Positions 1-5,985 of a DNA stretch of 45,197 nt are shown in pieces. Under the pieces are notes generated by a model. That model saw only the letters and a list, made by a program, of their open reading frames with translations. It made no database searches and had not been told where the DNA came from. The position numbers and the translations under genes were made by a program. Positions within the stretch are counted from its first letter, which is position 1, and each line of letters starts with the position of its first letter. The stretch lies in assembly GCA_018267135.1 (NCBI GenBank), contig JAFDZA010000021.1:1-45197 (forward strand), written 5' to 3'. The stretch is from Bacteroidota bacterium. GTDB lineage: Bacteria > Bacteroidota > Bacteroidia > Cytophagales > Cyclobacteriaceae.

Positions 1-125
1 AATCAGGGGGGCAATTTGCCCGGATAAGGGTGGTCAGTTTCGTCCGGATATGGGTGGTCAATTTGCTCCGGATCGACTGGTCAGTTTCATCCGGATTGGG
101 GTGGTCAATTTCTCCGGATTCTCCA
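1..125 (+). repeat. Terminal repeat array of an IS21-like insertion sequence
   Basis: Four near-identical 23-24 base units follow each other at 22-45, 46-69, 70-92 and 93-115. Each has the core GGTGGTCARTTT (or CTGGTCAGTTT) followed by TCCGGA, and a degenerate fifth unit lies in 1-21. The array ends with CCGGATTCTCCA at 114-125, directly against the truncated osmC. Multiple short repeats with a TGGTCA core are typical of IS21-family ends, so the IS body would lie left of the window. The family assignment is from memory of that pattern and no istA/istB is visible here. An inverted copy of 91-125 occurs at 5309-5344. Confidence 0.6.
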
Positions 126-372
126 TTTAGCCGCCTGCACTAGTGCAACTGTAAAAATGTATGCCGACCGTAAAGAATGTGATTTGCAGGAAGTAAAAAT
201 CAATATAGAACTTGACTTCATCGCCAAGGAAAATAAAACGATAATCAACAGAAAACTGGAATTTATCGGCAACCTTGACGATGCACAAAAAAGCCGACTA
301 CTTGCTATTGCCAATGCTTGTCCGGTTCATAAAATATTGAGTAATCCTATTGAAATACACTCAAGCATTTGA
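126..372 (+). pseudogene. osmC: OsmC-family peroxiredoxin, 5'-truncated
   Basis: The open frame continues upstream of the first ATG (157) to the IS junction at 125/126 and reads LAACTSATVKMYADRK there, the first-cysteine helix of OsmC/Ohr proteins. The second catalytic cysteine is in ACPVHK near the C-terminus, followed by the usual LSNPIEI ending. Both redox cysteines are therefore kept, but the N-terminal half (about 50-60 residues in the family) is missing. The IS21-like end abuts the break exactly, so insertion or recombination at that point removed the 5' part. OsmC proteins reduce organic hydroperoxides; this fragment is presumably non-functional. The next genes (yjdJ- and yjdI-like) are common OsmC neighbours in stress loci. 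Confidence 0.75.
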
Positions 373-417
373 GTGAAATATTCAGTTGATTACTTGGACT
401 GAAAGTAAATTTAAAAG

Positions 418-696
418 ATGGAAACTCTACAAAAAGATGATGGCAAGAATGGTGCATTCTATGTAGAGTAAGACAACAAAACTCTTGCTGAAATGACCTA
501 TGTATGGGCAGGGACGGGTAGAATAATTATTGACCACACAGAGGTGAGCGAAACATTAAAAGGTAAGGACGCTGGTAAACAAATGGTAGTAAAAGCAGTT
601 GCGTTTGCAAGAGAAAAGGAAATATAAATTATTCCTCTCTGCCCTTTTGCAAGAAGTGTATTTAACAAGGTAAAAGAATTTAACGATGTTCTCTAA
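418..696 (+). pseudogene. yjdJ: YjdJ-type GNAT acetyltransferase with two in-frame stops
   Basis: Translating 418-696 in one frame gives a complete small GNAT domain of about 92 codons interrupted by TAA at 469-471 and TAA at 625-627. Recognisable blocks are GAFYVE, AEMTYVWAG, RIIIDHTEVS, GKDAGKQMV (the acetyl-CoA loop), AFAREKEI, and IIPLCPFARSVF. The stops replace residues that are normally Glu/Asp-rich (YVE-stop-D) and Lys (KEI-stop-II), each one base change from GAA or AAA. No frameshift is seen. In E. coli the equivalent gene yjdJ sits next to yjdI, and the yjdI-like gene follows here at 710, which supports the identity. Both stops appear to be recent decay, not recoding. Confidence 0.75.
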
Positions 697-709
697 AACA
701 AATTAAATC

Positions 710-940
710 ATGGATAAAAACAACATCATAAAAAAATACTCCAATGGTGAAATAACCGTTGTTTGGCAATCGGGTAAATGTATTCACTCCGGTAATTGTG
801 TCAAAAACTCACCACAGGTGTTTAACACACAAGCAAGTCCTTGGATAAATGTAAACAATGCTTCAACCGCTGAAATTATTGAAACAGTTGCCAAATGCCC
901 TTCCGGTGCTTTATCAATTATTAAAATCGAAGACAAATGA
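710..940 (+). CDS. yjdI: YjdI-type divergent 4Fe-4S mono-cluster protein
   Basis: The 76-residue product resembles the Fer4_19/YjdI family of small acidic iron-sulfur proteins. Cysteines lie in GKCIHSGNCVK and in AKCPSGALS, matching the family pattern of one cluster held by a CxxxxxC-type loop and a C-terminal CPSGAL. It is intact although its yjdJ-like partner immediately upstream carries two stops. The stop codon overlaps the start of the next gene as ATGA (937-940), implying translational coupling. The biochemical role of this family is not established, so only the cluster-binding prediction is offered. Confidence 0.8.
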   Translation: MDKNNIIKKYSNGEITVVWQSGKCIHSGNCVKNSPQVFNTQASPWINVNNASTAEIIETVAKCPSGALSIIKIEDK

Positions 941-1242
941 AAACATACTCAACATTATCCGAAGCAATAAACGACCTTACAAAACAAGGTTATACTTTCA
1001 ATTTCAATATCAAAAACGATTGTATTGAATGTAAAGAAAACAACTTGCAACTTCAACCTGATGATTTTGAAATTGACGAAGTGCATCGTTTTCAGGAAAT
1101 GTCTGATGTGGACAATGAAAGTATTTTATACGCAATTTCATCAACACAAAATAAGATGAAAGCACTTTTAGTAAACGCATACAGTATTTATGCTGACACT
1201 GCTTCGGCAGCATTAGTTGCAAAACTTTCACAGAACAAGTAA
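937..1242 (+). CDS. Small conserved Bacteroidota protein (often mislabelled PRPP synthetase)
   Basis: This 101-residue protein (blocks DCIECKENNLQLQPDDFEIDEVHRF and a C-terminal AYSIYAD) matches a small family widespread in Bacteroidota that databases often name phosphoribosylpyrophosphate synthetase. It lacks the PRPP-binding loop and is far too short for that enzyme (about 310 residues), so the name should not be trusted. It starts inside the yjdI-like stop codon (ATGA). Two cysteines form a CxxC-like pair (DCIEC). Function unknown; the context is a stress and metal-export island. Confidence 0.7.
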   Translation: MKTYSTLSEAINDLTKQGYTFNFNIKNDCIECKENNLQLQPDDFEIDEVHRFQEMSDVDNESILYAISSTQNKMKALLVNAYSIYADTASAALVAKLSQNK

Positions 1243-1255
1243 TCTGAATTATAAA

Positions 1256-3262
1256 ATGGAATATCATCACACAACGCACGACCATTCGGCTCACGGTTCG
1301 CATGAACATTCAGACCACGAAGGTCATGACAAACACGCAGGACACAATGTAGCTGACTTTTGGAAGCGGTTTGTCATCAGCACTATAGTATCTATTCCTG
1401 TGCTTGTTTTATCCCCTATGATACAACATTGGTTCGGGTTTGAATTGAGTTTTTCGGGCGACAAGTATGTGTTGGCAATCCTTTCCACATTCATTTTCAT
1501 TTACGGTGGTTATCCATTTTTAAAAGGATTGTATGATGAAGTAAAAGACCGTGCGATTGGCATGATGACACTTATTGGCGTTGCCATTACCGTTGCATGG
1601 GCATACAGTGTAGCTATCACTTTCGGTTTGCAGGGCATGGACTTTTATTGGGAAATGGCGACCCTCATTGACATCATGCTCATCGGACATTACTTTGAAA
1701 TGAAATCAGTTATGGGTGCTTCCCGTTCACTGGAATTACTTGTAAAGATGATGCCTTCAACTGCGCATCATTTGGTAAACGGACACATACACGATATGCC
1801 TGTAAGCCATTTAAAAATTGGCGACTTTGTATTGATAAAGCCTGGCGAAAAAATTCCCGTTGATGGTGTTGTTACGGATGGAGAAAGTTATGTTGACGAG
1901 AGTATGCTTACAGGCGAAAGCAAACCTATAAAAAAGGAAAGAGACAGTAAAGTAATTGGCGGTGCAGTAAATAGCAATGGCTCACTCACCATTAAAGTAA
2001 TGAGCACAGGCAAAGACAGCTATCTCAATAAAGTAGTGAAGTTGGTAGAAGATGCCCAAAAGGTAAAATCAAAAACACAAAATTTTGCAGACCGGGCTGC
2101 AAAAATTCTAACGTTTGTGGCTTTGGGTGGCGGAGTAATTACACTTGGAGTTTGGTTACTGTTAGGCTATCCGTTTGTGTTTGCGTTAGAGAGAATGGTT
2201 ACAGTTATGGTGATTTCATGTCCTCATGCTTTGGGTTTAGCTGTTCCTTTAGTTGTGGCTATTTCCACCTCAATTGCTGCACAGAAAGGTTTGCTCATTC
2301 GTAACAGAACAGCCTTTGAAAATGCGAGATTGATTACAACAATCATTTTTGACAAGACAGGAACACTTACCAAAGGTTCGCATGAATTGCAGAATGTAAA
2401 ATTGTTGGACTCAACATTTGACGAAAAGGAATTATTACGACTTGCATCAGGTATTGAACAACATTCCGAACATTACATCGCTCAGGGCTTATTAAGAAAG
2501 GTTAAAGAATTGAACATTGAAATTCCCAAAGCAGAAAAATTCAATTATTTGCCAGGCAAAGGACTGGAGGGAATTGTCAACGGAAAAGAAGTCAAAGTTG
2601 TCGGTCCAAATTATTTGAAAGAACAAAACATCAGCGTAACTGAAACAACAGGTGATTTTACAGGAACAGTAGTTTATATTTTAGTTAATAATACTGTTAC
2701 TGGTTATTTCACTTTTTCTGACCAAATAAGAGAAAGTTCTTTTGAAGCCATTCAAATTCTCAAACAAGCAGGAATTAAAAACTTACTGCTCACAGGCGAC
2801 AATGAAAAAGTAGCAAAGAAAGTAAGCGATGAATTAAACATGGACGGCTATTTAGCCAACGTATTGCCACATGATAAATTAGAAAAAGTAAAACAACTTC
2901 AGCACAAAGGAGAATATGTTGCCATGACAGGCGATGGCGTAAACGATGCACCCGCACTTGCGCAAGCCGATGTTGGAATTGCAGTTGGTTCAGGAACAGA
3001 TGTAGCAGCCGAAACAGCCGACATTATTTTGGTAAACTCCGACCCTAAAGACATTGCCAACCTTATTTTATTCGGCAAAGCCACTTACAACAAAATGATA
3101 CAAAATCTTTGGTGGGCAGCGGGATATAATATTATTGCTATTCCACTTGCGGCAGGTGTTCTTTATAATTGGGGCATCATGCTAAGTCCGGCTGTTGGGG
3201 CAGTATTGATGAGTTTAAGCACAATTGTCGTAGCCATTAATGCGAAACTTCTAAAAGCATAA
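1256..3262 (+). CDS. copB: Copper-exporting P1B-type ATPase, CopB class (CPH)
   Basis: The 668-residue membrane ATPase starts best at ATG 1256, giving a His-rich cytosolic N-terminus (residues 1-30 hold more than ten His); an upstream in-frame start at 1217 would only add residues overlapping the previous gene. Motifs in order are TGES (219-222), the transmembrane metal site SCPH (about 321-324), DKTGT with the phosphorylated Asp near 366, and TGDGVNDAPA in the hinge region. CPH instead of CPC plus a His-rich head defines the CopB/P1B-3 group, which exports Cu(I)/Cu(II) or Ag(I) from the cytoplasm. The usual SEHP nucleotide-site motif is SEHY at 404-407, losing the conserved Pro. A strong inverted repeat terminator follows at 3281-3348. 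No copper regulator is visible. Confidence 0.88.
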   Translation: MEYHHTTHDHSAHGSHEHSDHEGHDKHAGHNVADFWKRFVISTIVSIPVLVLSPMIQHWFGFELSFSGDKYVLAILSTFIFIYGGYPFLKGLYDEVKDRAIGMMTLIGVAITVAWAYSVAITFGLQGMDFYWEMATLIDIMLIGHYFEMKSVMGASRSLELLVKMMPSTAHHLVNGHIHDMPVSHLKIGDFVLIKPGEKIPVDGVVTDGESYVDESMLTGESKPIKKERDSKVIGGAVNSNGSLTIKVMSTGKDSYLNKVVKLVEDAQKVKSKTQNFADRAAKILTFVALGGGVITLGVWLLLGYPFVFALERMVTVMVISCPHALGLAVPLVVAISTSIAAQKGLLIRNRTAFENARLITTIIFDKTGTLTKGSHELQNVKLLDSTFDEKELLRLASGIEQHSEHYIAQGLLRKVKELNIEIPKAEKFNYLPGKGLEGIVNGKEVKVVGPNYLKEQNISVTETTGDFTGTVVYILVNNTVTGYFTFSDQIRESSFEAIQILKQAGIKNLLLTGDNEKVAKKVSDELNMDGYLANVLPHDKLEKVKQLQHKGEYVAMTGDGVNDAPALAQADVGIAVGSGTDVAAETADIILVNSDPKDIANLILFGKATYNKMIQNLWWAAGYNIIAIPLAAGVLYNWGIMLSPAVGAVLMSLSTIVVAINAKLLKA

Positions 3263-3280
3263 CGAAAAAATGCAACCCAC

Positions 3281-3348
3281 AAAAAATACACTCTTGCAAT
3301 TCGCACAAGGCAACAGCATAAACCCAAAATTGCAAGAGAGTATTTTTT
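3281..3348 (+). terminator. Long 21-bp stem-loop after the copper ATPase
   Basis: Bases 3281-3301 and 3328-3348 are inverted copies over 21 bp with one mismatch, separated by a 26-base loop, and the right arm ends in six Ts. It can act as an intrinsic terminator on both strands. The arm is longer than usual for a terminator, so it may also be part of a mobile-cassette boundary (see 3519-3661). Confidence 0.6.
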
Positions 3349-3518
3349 CTTCCACCCAAAATAGAAATTCAAATTATTTTTCTCCCACCCTTCGGTGTTT
3401 TATTTTTTTTTGCCAACTCACGGTGCGTAATCGGACAGACAGTACTTCTATCGTAGGCAACTTCGGACAAAGTGTAAGCAAACTTGACACGACACAACTT
3501 CGGACGGACAGAAGAGCA

Positions 3519-3661
3519 ACCTATAACAAACAAATTGGTGATAGAGCCGGTGAAATGCATCTATTAAGCATTTATGCAAAGTTGAACAGTAGTAATTCTA
3601 TTCAACATTTGTGCTAAAATCGGCTCCATCGCCAATTTGCCAAACGTTGCACGCCATAGGT
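3519..3661. repeat. 143-base imperfect inverted repeat, cassette-boundary-like
   Basis: The 410 bases between the copper ATPase and the serine hydrolase hold no convincing gene. Apart from the terminator, they contain a large inverted repeat. Outer arms are ACCTAT (3519-3524) and ATAGGT (3656-3661). Long inner arms of 19 bases lie at 3531-3549 and 3621-3639 and pair with two mismatches. A further GTTGAA/TTCAAC stem (3581-3586, 3601-3606) sits inside. The right side carries AAACGTTGCAC. The layout recalls attC recombination sites of integron cassettes, but the canonical GTTRRRY/RYYYAAC boxes are not exact, so this label is inference. Confidence 0.45.
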
Positions 3662-3672
3662 GGACAGACCCA

Positions 3673-4824
3673 ATGAGACATCAACAGTTTATAAGTAAAG
3701 GAACGACAATCCTACTTGCAATGTTGTTCTTTGTAATCTCGACAAGTGATTCTTATGGACAGTCGAGAAAGCTTAAGAAGATTCAAAAGAACATCAATAA
3801 AGCGACAGCAGGGCATCTGGTAGGGGTAGCAGTCTATATAAAAAGTTCTGAAGGAAATGAATGGATTGGAGTTTTAGGCTTTCAAGACAAAGAAAGCAGA
3901 AAGCCAATCGAAGCCGGGAGCATTTTTGCAACCGGAAGCATAGGGAAAATGTATAATGCCGTTGCGGCTCTGAAACTAGTCGAACAAGGAAGACTACGGT
4001 TAGATGGCAAAATAGGTGAATACTTGCCTGAATGGATTATTTCTAATCTTCCCAACGGAGAAATTATCACCGTACGACACCTATTGTCAAATCAATCAGG
4101 ATTATTCAATTATGAGAATGATCCAAAATTGAACGAATTGTATTTGTCAGGAAACCTAAAGCTGGATACATTGACTCATGAGAATGTATTAAGGAGATAT
4201 GTTTTTAATCATCCAGCAACAGATTTTCCTGGTACGAAATATCATTATAGCAGTACCAATTTTATGCTACTTGCGATGATTATGGACCATGTAACTCTAC
4301 AAGGACATACCAACTTTTTGAGGCAAGAAGTATTGCAAGCCAACGGCTTTAAAAACACATACTACAGAGAAACGCCACCCGATAACCTTGTCAATCACTA
4401 CGGGGACATAAATAAAGACGGCCAAGTTGAAGACTTAACAATGAAGACGGTTGAGACAACAAATTGGTTTATTGGAGATGACGGAATCTATGCGCCTATT
4501 ACAGAAGCAGCACACTTTTTGGAAGCACTCATGAATGGCAGCATTTTAAAAAAAGAAACTCTTGAACAAATGACAACATGGAATGATGAACAGAAACCCG
4601 ATTACGGACTTGGTTTAATGGCTGACAAAAGCTTTCCTTACAAATTTTTGATTGGGCATTCAGGTAGAGGTATTGGAACGACCACAGATCTTTTCTATTT
4701 CCCGAATCAAAAAATGACAATAGGTATATTTTGTAACACAGGTATACGACAAACCTCACCGATAATCAAGAAAGAATATTTGAGAATGAGAACCAAAATT
4801 GTTAAGACGCTATTTCTTTTATAG
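3673..4824 (+). CDS. Secreted serine hydrolase, class C beta-lactamase/DD-peptidase fold
   Basis: The start at 3673 gives a signal peptide (hydrophobic stretch about residues 11-25, ending SDSYGQ); an ATG at 3637 lies inside the upstream inverted repeat and is disfavoured. The 383-residue protein has the penicillin-recognising fold motifs: SxxK as SIGK (Ser89, Lys92), a YxN-region motif reading YSSTN (Tyr192), and the HSG box in GHSGRG near the C-terminus. Members act in the periplasm as beta-lactamase-like esterases or peptidases; substrate cannot be told from sequence. The second motif has Ser in place of the usual Asn (YSN). It appears to be a single-gene cassette within the island, followed by an IS3-family remnant. 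Confidence 0.82.
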   Translation: MRHQQFISKGTTILLAMLFFVISTSDSYGQSRKLKKIQKNINKATAGHLVGVAVYIKSSEGNEWIGVLGFQDKESRKPIEAGSIFATGSIGKMYNAVAALKLVEQGRLRLDGKIGEYLPEWIISNLPNGEIITVRHLLSNQSGLFNYENDPKLNELYLSGNLKLDTLTHENVLRRYVFNHPATDFPGTKYHYSSTNFMLLAMIMDHVTLQGHTNFLRQEVLQANGFKNTYYRETPPDNLVNHYGDINKDGQVEDLTMKTVETTNWFIGDDGIYAPITEAAHFLEALMNGSILKKETLEQMTTWNDEQKPDYGLGLMADKSFPYKFLIGHSGRGIGTTTDLFYFPNQKMTIGIFCNTGIRQTSPIIKKEYLRMRTKIVKTLFLL

Positions 4825-4937
4825 GTTTAGAGTACCAGATAGTCGGACAACCCTGTAACCTACGGCTGGTAACAATGTGCATAATCAATGGCGGGGTTCG
4901 GTGTGAATTTGTAGTTTTAGTTTTCAAACAACGTTGT

Positions 4938-5308
4938 TGTAAGCATCCCCCTTTTAGTACAATCCAAAAATAGACTTTTATTTTCATAATCATTATAATG
5001 TTGATGTTGGAATGTGGTCAACTAAGGGCTGGCTCGGTGCGGCTGGAAGTTGTCCATGTTTCAACATCACAGGGCTTTTGCCATGGAGACTATCATGAGG
5101 ACGATAATTGTTATAATCCTCCATCCATCCTTCTGTAACCTCTCTCACCTCATCCAGATTGTCAAACAAATAAGCATCTAAAACATGTTCACGAAAGGTT
5201 CTATTAAATCTTTCAATGTACGCATTCTGAGTAGGCTTACCCGGTTGGATATGGAGGAATTCAATGCCGTGCATCTGGCTCCATTCTTTGGTTAGTTCTG
5301 CCATGAAC
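4938..5308 (-). mobile_element. IS3-family insertion sequence remnant (3' part)
   Basis: The left boundary is inferred at TGTAAGCATCCCCC (4938-4951), a plausible IS3-family terminal sequence beginning with TG, immediately after a CAACGTTG palindrome. The right boundary is the junction at 5308/5309 with the IS21-like end. Only the C-terminal part of the transposase remains, so the element cannot move by itself. Confidence 0.6.
4993..5308 (-). pseudogene. IS3-family transposase (DDE integrase) C-terminal fragment
   Basis: About 105 residues remain of the OrfB integrase domain: [42 protein letters not shown] and [16 protein letters not shown]. These cover the third catalytic residue (Glu in the AYIERFN motif) and the conserved C-terminus; the first and usually second Asp are lost. 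The reading frame runs on to 5352 but the residues upstream of the Phe-Met are encoded by the adjacent IS21-like end, so the true homology stops at 5308. The normal DNGPEF motif is cut after its last Phe. Confidence 0.82.
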
Positions 5309-5351
5309 TGGAGAATCCGGAGAAATTGACCACCCCAATCCGGATTCTCCA
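5309..5351. mobile_element. 43-bp minimal element with 12-bp perfect inverted repeats
   Basis: TGGAGAATCCGG (5309-5320) and CCGGATTCTCCA (5340-5351) are perfect inverted copies around 19 bases that contain one TGACCACCCC core. The reverse complement of 5309-5344 is identical to 91-125 at the left edge of the window. The piece looks like an IS21-like end reduced to its two tips. No clear target-site duplication flanks it. Confidence 0.5.
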
Positions 5352-5403
5352 CCTGCCGAGTCTATTAGGAGGCTAGTATAGTTTTCGCTAAACAAAATAA
5401 CTT

Positions 5404-5435
5404 AAAAAAGGCTGCCCCTTGATGAAGCAGCCTTT
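5404..5435 (-). terminator. Intrinsic terminator of the lipoprotein gene
   Basis: A 9-bp stem AAAGGCTGC (5407-5415) / GCAGCCTTT (5427-5435) with an 11-base loop; read on the minus strand it ends in a run of Ts. It lies just downstream of the minus-strand lipoprotein. Confidence 0.8.
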
Positions 5436-5456
5436 CACTATATATTAATTATCGTT

Positions 5457-5897
5457 TTATCTAGTTAATAATATGGTGGATGAACAATTGGTCGTAGCAC
5501 TTTTTGTTGTAATGATGGTGAGTGAGTTTGCTCCTAAAACAAAAGTGGCAGATTCGGGAGTAGATGAACCGGAAGAAGTTATATTCATACTATTACCGTT
5601 TATTACATAAGTTGCCGGGTAGGTAGCAGTTTGTGTAGCTCCACCACTACTCACACTTGTCAGCGTCTGCGTTAATGTGCCGTTAGAATTAAAAGTTATC
5701 TTATAGCAAGGATTGGCAACCGTAGCAGGGCAGGCAGATGTTTGTGTACCATTATTAGCACTGTTGGTGCATCCGGTAGTAGTAATAGATGATACTGTCC
5801 ATGTACCCACGATAGAAACAGTAGGTGTACTTGATTTACTACAACTAATAACCAGTGCAATTACAGCAATACAAATAATTCTTATAACATTTTTCAT
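5457..5897 (-). CDS. Lipoprotein with lipocalin-like domain
   Basis: The start at 5897 gives a compact signal ending in the lipobox LVISC (lipidated Cys about residue 19), so this is an exported lipoprotein of 146 residues; an in-frame ATG seven codons upstream is less likely. The mature part begins with IVGTWTVSSI, the usual opening of Bacteroidota lipocalin-like small lipoproteins, and is rich in Ser, Thr and Gly with four further Cys (GC, SAC, NPC, NC) that may form disulfides. Function unknown. It is followed by an intrinsic terminator and lies 89 bases downstream of the acylase gene on the same strand. Confidence 0.7.
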   Translation of the reverse strand: MKNVIRIICIAVIALVISCSKSSTPTVSIVGTWTVSSITTTGCTNSANNGTQTSACPATVANPCYKITFNSNGTLTQTLTSVSSGGATQTATYPATYVINGNSMNITSSGSSTPESATFVLGANSLTIITTKSATTNCSSTILLTR

Positions 5898-5985
5898 AAT
5901 TGGGTTTGTTTTACACACGCAAGGTATATAAAAAATTAAATGTTTATTTAATTAAAATTAAAGCTACATGAAGGACAAATGGCCT

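Noticed and set aside
1..125. CRISPR array at the window start
   Set aside because: Units are 23-24 bases placed head-to-tail without spacers and share an IS21-like core.
469..627. Recoding (stop read-through) in the yjdJ-like gene
   Set aside because: No selenocysteine or other read-through signal; stops are TAA, and the adjacent osmC is also broken, so decay is simpler.
937..1242. Real PRPP synthetase
   Set aside because: About a third of the normal length and no PRPP loop; the common database name is not supported.
3270..3617. 115-codon ORF between the copper ATPase and serine hydrolase
   Set aside because: It runs through both inverted repeats, has no recognisable domain and shows amino-acid use of non-coding sequence.
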